A stretch of DNA of 64,000 bases, taken from NCBI RefSeq assembly GCF_008632955.1, contig NZ_CP043959.1, positions 2,356,001 through 2,420,000 on the forward strand, in the 5' to 3' direction. Below are positions 42,068-50,024 of this stretch, in pieces. The stretch is from Streptomyces tendae. GTDB lineage: Bacteria; Actinomycetota; Actinomycetes; Streptomycetales; Streptomycetaceae. The position numbers and the translations under genes are program-made. The notes under the pieces were generated by a model. The model was given only the letters and a program-made list of their open reading frames with translations. It was not told the DNA's origin and did not search any database. The first letter of the stretch is position 1, and every line of letters starts with the position of its first letter.

Positions 42068-42097
42068 CGTACGGCGCTGTGGGCCGGTGGGGGCTTG

Positions 42098-42117
42098 TCG
42101 CGCAGTTCCCCGCGCCC
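42098..42117. repeat. Second copy of dispersed intergenic repeat
   Basis: TCGCGCAGTTCCCCGCGCCC at 42098-42117 is identical to 38142-38161, including the preceding CGGTGGGGG. Here the second arm is missing or diverged. Lies after the DedA gene, before the convergent carbonic anhydrase. Confidence 0.75.
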
Positions 42118-42176
42118 TTGGGCGCGCTGCCCGACCGGCACCCTCGAGGTCACCGCCCGCCGGCCCGCGACCCGTT

Positions 42177-42707
42177 TCAGCCCTCGTGCTGATCCCGGTG
42201 CGCCTTCGCCAGCTCCGCGTACATCGTGCCGTTGAGGGTCAGCCCCTCCCGCTCCTCGGCCGTCAGCTCCCGCCGTACCTTCGCCGGCACCCCCGCGACC
42301 AGCGAACCCGGCGGCACCCGCATCCCCTGCGGCACCAGCGCCTGCGCGGCGACCAGCGACCCCGCGCCGATCACGGCGCCGTTCAGCACGGTCGCGCCCA
42401 TGCCGACCAGGCAGTCGTCCTCGACGGTCGCCCCGTGCACCACCGCGTTGTGCCCGACGGAGACACGCTCACCGACGGTGACCGGGAACCCGGGGTCGGC
42501 GTGCAGCGTGCAGTTGTCCTGCACGTTGCTGCTCGCGCCCACGGAGATCCGCTCCACGTCGCCGCGCAGCACCGCGCCGTACCAGACGCTCGCGCCGGCG
42601 TGCAGCGTCACGTCACCGATCACGCTCGCCGTGGGCGCCACGAACGCCCCCTCGTCGATGCGCGGCTCCTTGCCGCCGATGCCGGTGATCAGAGCCTGGT
42701 GCGTCAT
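42177..42707 (-). CDS. Gamma carbonic anhydrase family protein
   Basis: A 176-residue left-handed beta-helix protein with hexapeptide repeats. The three zinc-ligand His are in NCTLHAD, VSVGHNAVVHG and its second His. RGDVERI and QDNCTLH are gamma-CA landmarks; the Gln-Asp near 78 and Gln/Glu residues occupy active-site positions in Cam. The ATG follows GAGGAGG. Many bacterial members show weak or no CO2 hydration; activity is inferred. Confidence 0.9.
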   Translation of the reverse strand: MTHQALITGIGGKEPRIDEGAFVAPTASVIGDVTLHAGASVWYGAVLRGDVERISVGASSNVQDNCTLHADPGFPVTVGERVSVGHNAVVHGATVEDDCLVGMGATVLNGAVIGAGSLVAAQALVPQGMRVPPGSLVAGVPAKVRRELTAEEREGLTLNGTMYAELAKAHRDQHEG

Positions 42708-42813
42708 CGTCGCCTCCTCGTCGGGTGTGGGGGGAACCGTACGCCACCCGGTGGGGTGAAGATCACAGGGGCGTCGGACCGTGGTCATGGTGCCCGCGGA
42801 CTACGGTGAGCGG

Positions 42814-43644
42814 GTGCCGAAGCGCAAGAACACGTTCTCGTCCTGGCCGCGCCGCCTCGCCCAGCGCGCGGTCCACGCGGGCTGGGCCTGGGCGCAGCGC
42901 ACCGGTTCGGTGACCGCCGAGCACCCCGGCCGCTTCCGCTTCGGCGCCATGGGAACAGGTACCAGACTGGCCTTCCCGCTCGGCACGGTCTTCGGCGAAC
43001 CCTGGATCCGGATCGGCGCGCACTGCATCGTCGGCGAGCAGGTCACCCTCACCGCCGGCCTCATGCCCGGGCTCGACCTCGGCCCCGAGCCCATCCTGCG
43101 CATCGGCGACGGGGTCGTCCTCGGCCGCGGCAGTCATGTCATCGCCGACACCACGGTGATCATCGGCAGCGACTGCTACTTCGGCCCGTACGTCTACGTC
43201 ACCTCCACCAACCACTCCTACGACGACCCGCACGAGCCCATCGGCAAGCAGTGGCCGCGGATGGAGCCGGTGGAGATCGGCCCCGGCTGCTGGATCGGCA
43301 CCGGCGCGGTGATCCTGCCCGGCGCGCGCGTCGGGCGGAACGTGGTGGTGGCCGCGGGGGCGGTCGTCCGCGGCGAGGTGCCGGACCACTGCGTGGTCGC
43401 GGGCGCCCCCGCCCGGGTGGTGCGGCGCTGGACGCCCGACGAGGGCTGGCAGCCGCCGCTGCGCACCCCGCCGCCCGTGCCGATCCCGGACGGCACCACG
43501 CCCGACCAGCTGCGGGCACTGTCGGAACTCGACGAGGAGAGCGTGGCCCGGCTCGCCGAGCTGGACGAGGAGGGCGCCGCACGGCTCGCCCGGTCCGACG
43601 CGAACGGGACCGCGCGGCTGGCCGAGGTGGAACGCGGCGCCTGA
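42814..43644 (+). CDS. Hexapeptide-repeat acyltransferase
   Basis: A 276-residue protein of the maltose/galactoside O-acetyltransferase type (left-handed beta-helix). IRIGAHCIVGEQVTL, VVLGRGSHVIADTTVIIGSDCYFGPYVYV and NHSYDDP (catalytic His) are the repeats. VEIGPGCWIGTGAVILPGARVGRNVVVAAGAVV precedes the C-terminal helix. A 60-residue Leu/Ala-rich C-terminal extension is unusual. GTG 42814 is six bases after TACGGT, so leaderless; GTG 42781 is alternative. Substrate unknown. Confidence 0.87.
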   Translation: MPKRKNTFSSWPRRLAQRAVHAGWAWAQRTGSVTAEHPGRFRFGAMGTGTRLAFPLGTVFGEPWIRIGAHCIVGEQVTLTAGLMPGLDLGPEPILRIGDGVVLGRGSHVIADTTVIIGSDCYFGPYVYVTSTNHSYDDPHEPIGKQWPRMEPVEIGPGCWIGTGAVILPGARVGRNVVVAAGAVVRGEVPDHCVVAGAPARVVRRWTPDEGWQPPLRTPPPVPIPDGTTPDQLRALSELDEESVARLAELDEEGAARLARSDANGTARLAEVERGA

Positions 43645-43738
43645 CACCCGCACCCGGTGGCCGGCGGCCGCCGCAGTACAGTGCGGTGAACGACCGGGTG
43701 CACCGCAGTCGCACGGACGCCGGACCCGGTCATCCGGA

Positions 43739-44329
43739 ATGTCGAACGGACGGAATGTGGCGGACCTCGACCTGCTGACCCGGTCCCTGGCGCGCAACGT
43801 CAAGCGCTGGCGCACCGAGCGGGGCTTCACCCTGGACACCCTCGCGGCCCGGGCGGGCGTCAGCCGCGGGATGCTCATCCAGATCGAGCAGGCCCGCACC
43901 AACCCGAGCATCGGCACGGTCGTCAAGATCGGCGACGCGCTCGGTGTCAGCGTGCCCACCCTGCTCGACTACGAGCGCGGCCCGAACGTCCGGATCGTCC
44001 CCGCGGACCAGACGGTGCGGCTGTGGCACACCGGGCGCGGCAGCCACAGCCGGCTGCTGACCGGCACCGAGGCGTCAGGGCCGCTGGAGATGTGGGAGTG
44101 GCGGCTCATGCCGGGGGAGAGCAGCGACTCCGACCCGCACCCCGACGGCACGGTCGAGCTCCTCCACGTCACGGCCGGGGAGCTGACACTCACCGTCGAC
44201 GGTGACGAGCACCGGGTGCCGGCCGGCGCCAGCGCCTCCTTCGAGGCCAACACCCCGCACACCTACGGCAACACGGGCGACGAACCGGTGGAAATGATCA
44301 TGGCGGTGTCGGTGCCGCCCGCACACTGA
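43739..44329 (+). CDS. XRE family regulator with cupin domain
   Basis: A 196-residue regulator. The helix-turn-helix (LARNVKRWRTERGFTLDTLAARAGVSRGMLIQIEQARTNPSIGTVVKI) covers residues 18-65. The C-terminal cupin (residues 110-190) has DPHPDGTVELLHVTAGELTL and HTYGNTGDEP, including the His/Glu metal-type residues. Such regulators sense small polar ligands. Start ATG 43739, alternative GTG 43757. No clear divergent partner. Confidence 0.88.
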   Translation: MSNGRNVADLDLLTRSLARNVKRWRTERGFTLDTLAARAGVSRGMLIQIEQARTNPSIGTVVKIGDALGVSVPTLLDYERGPNVRIVPADQTVRLWHTGRGSHSRLLTGTEASGPLEMWEWRLMPGESSDSDPHPDGTVELLHVTAGELTLTVDGDEHRVPAGASASFEANTPHTYGNTGDEPVEMIMAVSVPPAH

Positions 44330-44372
44330 GACGCCCTCGGGCAGCCGCCGCACCCGCTGTTACGGTGCCGCC

Positions 44373-44930
44373 ATGCGCGCACCCATCGGAGACTTCGACC
44401 ACGCCACTCCCGCCCCCGAGTGCCTCGACGAGCTCACCGCCCCCGTCGCGGCCGCGGTCCGCGCCTGGAGCGGCAGCGTCCCCGCCGACCAGATCCTCTA
44501 CGTCGAGACCGACCCGCGCTGGGCCGACACCGCCGTCTTCGTCGAGCACTACGGCCGCGACCTGCTGGAGCGGTCGGCGAACTGCGTGGTGGTGGCGGGC
44601 AGGCGCGGCGGCGCATCCACACTCGCGGCGTGCGTCGTGCTGTCCACCACCCGGGCCGACGTCAACGGCGTGGTGCGCCGGCACCTCGGCGCCCGCAAGG
44701 CCTCCTTCGCCCCGATGGACACGGCCACGGGGGAGACCGGCATGGAGTACGGCGGCATCACCCCCGTCGGGCTGCCGGACAGCTGGCCCGTCCTGGTCGA
44801 CGCGGCCGTGGTGGACCTGCCGTACGTGCTCGTCGGCAGCGGCCGGCGGCGCGGCAAGCTCCTGGTGCCGGGCAAGGCGTTCGCGGAGCTGCCGGGAGCG
44901 GTCGTGCTGGAGGGACTCGGGGTGGCCTGA
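44373..44930 (+). CDS. YbaK/EbsC-type aminoacyl-tRNA deacylase domain protein
   Basis: A 185-residue protein of the prolyl-tRNA editing fold. VVAGRRGGASTLAACVVLSTTRADVNGVVRRHLGARKASFAPMDTATGETGMEYGGITPVGLP matches YbaK motifs, including Lys in GARKASF and GGITPVG. PVLVDAAVVDLPYVLVGSGRRRGKLLVPGKAF is the third block. It likely hydrolyses mischarged tRNA such as Cys-tRNA(Pro). TACGGT six bases before the ATG gives a leaderless transcript. Confidence 0.85.
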   Translation: MRAPIGDFDHATPAPECLDELTAPVAAAVRAWSGSVPADQILYVETDPRWADTAVFVEHYGRDLLERSANCVVVAGRRGGASTLAACVVLSTTRADVNGVVRRHLGARKASFAPMDTATGETGMEYGGITPVGLPDSWPVLVDAAVVDLPYVLVGSGRRRGKLLVPGKAFAELPGAVVLEGLGVA

Positions 44931-44986
44931 GGACTCCGGTCGGCTCTCACGGAGCCCTGAGGCCTTGAGGGATCGGCCCCGTCCCC

Positions 44987-46207
44987 TCAGTACCGCTCCG
45001 CCGTGCCCAGGTACCGCTCCGCGAAGGCCGCCGCGGCGGCCGGCGAGCTGAACAGGCGGCGCAGCCGGGCGAGCGTGGTGCCCGCGCGGAACGGATCCCC
45101 GGCCGCGCTGCCGTGGTACAGCTCGGAGAGCCACTGCGAGAACTCCTGGTAGTCCCACACCCGTCGCAGACAGGACGCCGAGTAGCCGTCCAGCCCGGTC
45201 CCGTCGCCCTTCAGGAGCCGGGCGGCGAGGGCGTCCCCGAGAGCGAACGCGTCGTACAGCGCGAGATTGAGGCCCTTCGCGGCGATCGGCGCGACCAGGT
45301 GCGCCGCGTCCCCGGCGAGGTACAGCCGGCCGAACGCCATCGGCTCGGTGACGTAGTCGTGCATGTCCAGCACGCGCTTCTCGATCAGCCGCCCCTCGGT
45401 CAACGGCTCCGCGCCGGCCGCCCCAAGACGGCGGCGCAGCTCGGTCCAGACCCGCTCGTGCGGCCAGTTGCCGGGGTCGTCACCCGGCGGGCACTGGAGG
45501 TAGTAACGGGTCACCTCCGGGCCGCGGGGCATCTGGCCGGCGAACCCGTCCGGATGGCAGCCGAACAGCACGCGGTCGGCGGACGGCGGAGCCTCGGCCA
45601 GCAGCGCCAGCCAGCCGATGCCGTAGTCGTGCCGCGCCACCGCGGCCCGCTCCGCGACGGACGCCCGGGTCACCCCGCGGGAGCCGTCGCAGCCCGCGAC
45701 GAACTCGCAGGCGACGACCTCCCGCCGGCCGCTCTCCGGGCAGACGTACGACACCGACGGCCGGTCGCTGTCCGGTTCGTGCAGGCGCACGTCGCGCACC
45801 CCGAACCGGACCGCCCCGCCGCGCACGTCCGCGTACTCCCGCACCAGATCCGTGACGAGGAACTGCTGCGGATACACCCAGTGACGACGGCCCGTCAGCT
45901 CCTCGTAGGCGAAGCGGTGGCGCCCGCCGTCGAAGCGGAACTCACAGGCGGTGTGCCGCTGGGCGCGCTCCAGCAGGTTCCCGGCCAGCCCGCGCCGCTC
46001 CAGCCCGCGCACCGCCGGCTCCTCGATCACCCCGGCCCGCGGCAGCCGCTCCACGAACTCCCGCGTCTCCGTCTCCAGGACCAGGCAGTCCACACCGGCC
46101 GCCCGCAGGACGCACCCCACCGTGAGCCCGGCGGGTCCCGCACCCACCACGACCACCGGAAACCGTTGCGTGGCAGGGGAGTTGGCGTGGGGGGACGCGT
46201 CAGTCAT
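44987..46207 (-). CDS. pobA: 4-hydroxybenzoate 3-monooxygenase (PobA-like)
   Basis: A 406-residue flavoprotein hydroxylase. VVVGAGPAGLTVGCVLRAAGVDCLVLE is the FAD motif, CDGSRGVTRASV the DG motif, and GDAAHLVAPIAAKGLNLALYDAF the GD motif. RHWVYPQQFLVTDLV and the YY in YYLQCPP fit PobA. It would make protocatechuate from 4-hydroxybenzoate, but no pca genes are nearby. CATAAT six bases before the ATG gives a leaderless transcript. Convergent with the YbaK gene. Confidence 0.85.
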   Translation of the reverse strand: MTDASPHANSPATQRFPVVVVGAGPAGLTVGCVLRAAGVDCLVLETETREFVERLPRAGVIEEPAVRGLERRGLAGNLLERAQRHTACEFRFDGGRHRFAYEELTGRRHWVYPQQFLVTDLVREYADVRGGAVRFGVRDVRLHEPDSDRPSVSYVCPESGRREVVACEFVAGCDGSRGVTRASVAERAAVARHDYGIGWLALLAEAPPSADRVLFGCHPDGFAGQMPRGPEVTRYYLQCPPGDDPGNWPHERVWTELRRRLGAAGAEPLTEGRLIEKRVLDMHDYVTEPMAFGRLYLAGDAAHLVAPIAAKGLNLALYDAFALGDALAARLLKGDGTGLDGYSASCLRRVWDYQEFSQWLSELYHGSAAGDPFRAGTTLARLRRLFSSPAAAAAFAERYLGTAERY

Positions 46208-46257
46208 CGCGCCATTATGGCGGCCGTCGCGTCCGTCCGGCAGGCGGGGGGCGTCGC

Positions 46258-46671
46258 TCAGCCGAGGCCCAGCCGGGGGATCTCGATCGCGGGGCAGCGG
46301 TCCATCACCATCTCCAGCCCCGCCGCGCGGGTCCGCTCGTACGCCGCCTCGTCGACGACCCCGAGCTGGAACCACACCGCCCCGGCGCCCTTGGCCACCG
46401 CCTCGTCGGCGACCTCCCCCGCCAGGTCGCTGTTCACGAACACGTCGACGACGTCCACGTCGAACGGGATGTCCGCCAGCGAGGCGTAACCCTGCTCCCC
46501 GTGCACGGTCTCCGCCTTCGGGTGCACCGGTACCACGCGCTTGCCGAACCGCTGCAGCACCCGCGCCACGCCGTACGCGGCACGGCCCTCGTTGGAGGAC
46601 AGGCCCACCACGGCCCAGGTGTCACCGAGTCCGGTGAGGATCTTGCGGACCGTTGCCTCGTCGCCGTACAC
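46258..46671 (-). CDS. CoA-binding domain protein
   Basis: A 137-residue Rossmann-fold protein of the CoA_binding_2 (YccU) class. WAVVGLSSNEGRAAYGVARVLQRFGKRVVPVHP is the nucleotide-binding strand-turn-helix; DVVDVFVNSD and GAVWFQLGVVDEAAYERTRAAGLEMVMDRCPAIEIPRL follow, including the conserved Cys. GTG 46671 follows AGGAGG. It probably binds CoA or an acyl-CoA; role unknown. Confidence 0.87.
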   Translation of the reverse strand: MYGDEATVRKILTGLGDTWAVVGLSSNEGRAAYGVARVLQRFGKRVVPVHPKAETVHGEQGYASLADIPFDVDVVDVFVNSDLAGEVADEAVAKGAGAVWFQLGVVDEAAYERTRAAGLEMVMDRCPAIEIPRLGLG

Positions 46672-46840
46672 CGTGGGCCTCCTGCGGGTCGAAGTGGCGT
46701 TTCTCCCGGACAACCAGGCGCGGCGCACGGTGATTCCCCGAGCCGCGCGCCCGCCGGCCCGGGCGGGCGATCCGCAAGCGGTGACCCGAAAAGCGTGCGA
46801 GATACCTGCGTGCGCCCGCTCGCACGCCTACGCTCGCCTC

Positions 46841-47566
46841 GTGCTGCGCATCACCGACGCCCGAACCGGCGAGCCCGTGGACGCCGCCCCGGCCCGCCGG
46901 GGCCTGACCCGCGTCGAGGCCCACACCCAGGGGCTCGACCTGACGAACCTCCGTGTGCTGCTCGCCGCGGACCTCCTCGTGCGCGCCCTGGAACTCGGCG
47001 GCACACCGGTGTGGGGGCTGCTCCGCGGCGAACGGCAGCGCGAGGAGCTGCGCGCGGCGGGCGTCGCCCTCGGCGTCCGGCCCTTCGAGGAGGGTGGGGA
47101 CAGCGGCGCAGGCCTGGGCGAGGCACAGGTGCTGCACGTGGTGGGCGAGGACGGCCCGGAACCCGACGGCGTACGGATCGCCGTCGCCCCCGTGCGGTGG
47201 GAGGCGCCCGGCCCGCCGGACGGGACCGACCAGGCCGCGCTGCGCCTCGCCCTGCTCGCACACCCCCGGCGTACGCCCGTGCGGGTCGACGCGGGGGCCC
47301 TGACGGAGGCCGGTGACACCCTCGCCCGCTGGCGCCGCGCCGTCGCCGACTGGGCGCGGCGCCCCTCCCGTCCCGTGCCCGACACGGTGCGCGCGGACCT
47401 GCGCGCCGCCTGGGAGGACGACCTGGACACGGCCGCCGTGCTGGACGTCCTGCGCGCGGTGGAGTCCGGACCCGGCCTGGCCGACGGCGCCCGCTTCGAG
47501 ACGTACGCCTACGCCGACCGGCTGCTCGGCCTCGACCTCGCCCGCGACCTGGGGAACCCGGCATGA
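46841..47566 (+). CDS. Hypothetical protein, possible degenerate cysteinyl-tRNA synthetase-like
   Basis: A 241-residue protein. The C-terminal half (TVRADLRAAWEDDLDTAAVLDVLRAVE) resembles the CysRS DALR-preceding helices (F..AL.DDLNTP.AL). The N-terminal GLDLTNLRVLLAADLLVRALELGG sits where CysRS has Y..HIGHART, without the HIGH motif. No KMSKS or zinc ligands are seen. It may be a non-catalytic paralogue, or the likeness may be chance. GTG 46841 follows TACGCT at 46829-46834, so leaderless. Its stop overlaps the next ATG. Confidence 0.6.
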   Translation: MLRITDARTGEPVDAAPARRGLTRVEAHTQGLDLTNLRVLLAADLLVRALELGGTPVWGLLRGERQREELRAAGVALGVRPFEEGGDSGAGLGEAQVLHVVGEDGPEPDGVRIAVAPVRWEAPGPPDGTDQAALRLALLAHPRRTPVRVDAGALTEAGDTLARWRRAVADWARRPSRPVPDTVRADLRAAWEDDLDTAAVLDVLRAVESGPGLADGARFETYAYADRLLGLDLARDLGNPA

Positions 47567-48102
47567 TCGAGCGCTCCGCCGCGGGACCGCTGCGCCGGCT
47601 GGTCGTCCTGCGGCACGCCAAGTCGGCCCGGCCGGCAGGCGTCACCGACCACGAGCGCCCCCTGTCCGCCCGCGGCCGCAGGGACGCCCCCGCCGCCGGC
47701 CGGGCGCTCGCCGCCGCGGACTGCCTGCCCGGCCTCGCCCTGTGCTCCACGGCCGTCCGCGCCCGCCGCACCTGGGAGCTGGCCGCCGAACAGTGGGGCA
47801 CACCCCCGCCGGTCCGGCACGACCCGCGCCTCTACCACGCGGACGTCCCCGGCCTCCTGACCGTGGTCCGCGAGGTGCCCGCCGAGGTGGAGACGCTGCT
47901 GCTCGTCGGCCACAACCCGGGCCTGGCGGACCTCGTGCTCACCCTCGCCGACGACGGCCTCGACGACACCCTGGACCGGGTCCGCGCCAAGTTCCCCACC
48001 TCCGCCGTCGCGGTGCTCGACTGGCGCGGCGCCACCTGGCGCGACCTCCACCCGGGCGGCGCCCTGCTGACCTCCCTCACCGTCCCCCGGGGCAGACGCT
48101 GA
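47563..48102 (+). CDS. SixA-like phosphohistidine phosphatase
   Basis: A 179-residue histidine phosphatase. RRLVVLRHAKSARP contains the RHAK catalytic motif (the RHG equivalent). ERPLSARGRRDAPAAGRALA and LLLVGHNPGLADLVLTLADDG (second catalytic His) follow. It may dephosphorylate protein phospho-His. ATG 47563 overlaps the previous stop as ATGA, so the two are coupled. The pairing might link it to the unknown 46841 product. Confidence 0.9.
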   Translation: MIERSAAGPLRRLVVLRHAKSARPAGVTDHERPLSARGRRDAPAAGRALAAADCLPGLALCSTAVRARRTWELAAEQWGTPPPVRHDPRLYHADVPGLLTVVREVPAEVETLLLVGHNPGLADLVLTLADDGLDDTLDRVRAKFPTSAVAVLDWRGATWRDLHPGGALLTSLTVPRGRR

Positions 48103-48125
48103 CCAGGGGCGCATAGGCTGGGCGG

Positions 48126-48752
48126 ATGCAGGACGAGTACCGCACCGTGGCCCGCGCGGGTGTGCACGAGACCGAGATCAACCGCTCCCGCTTCCTGTGC
48201 GCCCTCGCCCCGGCGGCCACCGAGCAGGAGGCGCAGGACTTCGTCGCCGCCGTCCGCAAGGAGCACGCCGACGCCACCCACAACTGCTGGGCGTACGTCA
48301 TCGGCGCCGACGCCTCCGTCCAGAAGGCCAGCGACGACGGGGAGCCGGGCGGCACCGCCGGCGTCCCCATGCTGCAGATGCTGCTGCGCCGCGACATGCG
48401 GTACGTCGTCGCCGTCGTCACCCGCTACTACGGCGGCGTCAAGCTCGGCGCCGGCGGACTCATCCGCGCCTACGGCGGCGCCGTAGGAGAGGCACTGGAC
48501 ACCCTCGGCACGATCACCCGGCGACGCTTCCGGCTGGCCACCGTGACCGTCGACCACCAGCGGGCCGGCAGGGTGCAGAACGACCTGCGCGCCACCGGCC
48601 GCGAGGTGCGCGACGTCCGCTACGGCGAGGAGGTCACCATCGAGATCGGCCTCCCGGACGCCGACGTGGACGCCTTCCGCTCCTGGCTCGCCGACGCCAC
48701 GGCAGGCAGCGCCCGCCTTGAACTCGGCGGGGAGGCGTACGGAGACGCCTGA
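48126..48752 (+). CDS. YigZ/IMPACT family protein
   Basis: A 208-residue protein. INRSRFLCALAPAATEQEAQDFVAAVRKEHADATHNCWAYVIG, QKASDDGEPGGTAGVPMLQML and VVTRYYGGVKLGAGGLIRAYGGA are the UPF0029 N-terminal signatures. The C-terminal third is the DUF1949 ferredoxin-like domain. Related proteins bind translating ribosomes or Gcn1-like partners. TAGGCT six bases before the ATG suggests a leaderless transcript. Confidence 0.9.
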   Translation: MQDEYRTVARAGVHETEINRSRFLCALAPAATEQEAQDFVAAVRKEHADATHNCWAYVIGADASVQKASDDGEPGGTAGVPMLQMLLRRDMRYVVAVVTRYYGGVKLGAGGLIRAYGGAVGEALDTLGTITRRRFRLATVTVDHQRAGRVQNDLRATGREVRDVRYGEEVTIEIGLPDADVDAFRSWLADATAGSARLELGGEAYGDA

Positions 48753-48869
48753 CGCCCCGTCCGTATCACCCCTCTCGCGGAGATAACGGGCATACCGGTT
48801 CGGGTCATGACGGGTGTTACGGGAGCAACCGCCCGCGCTGTCCGAGGCGCCGGTTAGGCTGCCGGGGTC

Positions 48870-50024
48870 ATGAGATTCCTGCACACGTCCGACTGGCACC
48901 TCGGCCGGTCCTTCCACCGGGTCGGCATGCTCGGTGCCCAGGCCGACTTCATCGGCCACCTCGTCACCACCGCTCGCGAGCGCGAGGTGGACGCGGTGGT
49001 GGTGTCGGGGGACGTGTACGACCGTGCCGTGCCGCCGCTCGCCGCGGTCGAGCTGTTCGACGACGCGCTGCACCGGCTCGCCGCCCTGGGCGTGCCCACG
49101 GTGATGATCTCCGGGAACCACGACTCCGCCCGCGTCGGCTCCGGACTCATGGGCCGCGCCGGCATCCACCTGCGCACCGACCCCTCCGCGTGCGGCACCC
49201 CCGTGATGCTGTCCGACGCGCACGGGGACGTCGCCTTCTACGGCCTGCCGTACCTGGAACCGGCCCTGGTGCGGGACGCGTTGGGCGTGGAGCGGCCGGG
49301 GCACGAGACGGTGCTCGCCGCCGCCATGGACCGGGTACGCGCCGACCTCGCCGCCCGCCCGGCCGGCACCCGCTCCGTCGTCCTCGCCCACGCCTTCGTC
49401 ACCGGCGGCGAACCGAGCGACAGCGAACGGGACATCGCCGTCGGCGGTGTCGCGTCCGTGCCCGCCGCCGTGTTCGACGGCGTCGACTACGTGGCGCTCG
49501 GCCATCTGCACGGCTGCCAGACCCTCACCGACCGCGTCCGCTACTCCGGCTCCCCGCTGCCCTACTCCTTCTCCGAGGCCGGGCACCGCAAGAGCATGTG
49601 GCTCGTCGACCTCGACGCCGGCGGGACCGTCACCGCCGAGCGCGTCGACTGCCCCGTGCCACGCCCCCTGGCCCGCGTCCGCGGCACCCTCGAGGACCTC
49701 CTCGCCGACCCCGCGCTCACCCGGCACGAGGAGGCGTGGGTCGAGGCGACCCTCACCGACCCGGTCCGCCCCGCCGACCCGATGGCCCGGCTCACCGAGC
49801 GGTTCCCGCACACCCTCGCCCTCGTCTTCGACCCGGACCGGCCGCCGGACGACCCCGACGTCTCCTACGCCCGCCGCCTCGCCGGCCGAGACGACCAGCA
49901 GATCGCCGAGGACTTCGTCGCCCACGTCCGCGGTGCCGGACCCGACCCCCGTGAGCGGTCCGTGCTCCGCGACGCCTTCGACGCCGTCCGCGCCGACGAA
50001 GCCGTGCGGGAGGTGGCCCGGTGA
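48870..50024 (+). CDS. sbcD: Exonuclease subunit SbcD
   Basis: A 384-residue Mre11-like nuclease. All five metal motifs are visible: TSDWHLG (residues 7-13), SGDVYDR, SGNHDS, VLAHAFV and ALGHLHG. It cuts DNA ends and hairpins with SbcC. ATG 48870 is nine bases after TAGGCT. Its stop overlaps the sbcC start (GTGA), so both subunits are coupled. Confidence 0.96.
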   Translation: MRFLHTSDWHLGRSFHRVGMLGAQADFIGHLVTTAREREVDAVVVSGDVYDRAVPPLAAVELFDDALHRLAALGVPTVMISGNHDSARVGSGLMGRAGIHLRTDPSACGTPVMLSDAHGDVAFYGLPYLEPALVRDALGVERPGHETVLAAAMDRVRADLAARPAGTRSVVLAHAFVTGGEPSDSERDIAVGGVASVPAAVFDGVDYVALGHLHGCQTLTDRVRYSGSPLPYSFSEAGHRKSMWLVDLDAGGTVTAERVDCPVPRPLARVRGTLEDLLADPALTRHEEAWVEATLTDPVRPADPMARLTERFPHTLALVFDPDRPPDDPDVSYARRLAGRDDQQIAEDFVAHVRGAGPDPRERSVLRDAFDAVRADEAVREVAR

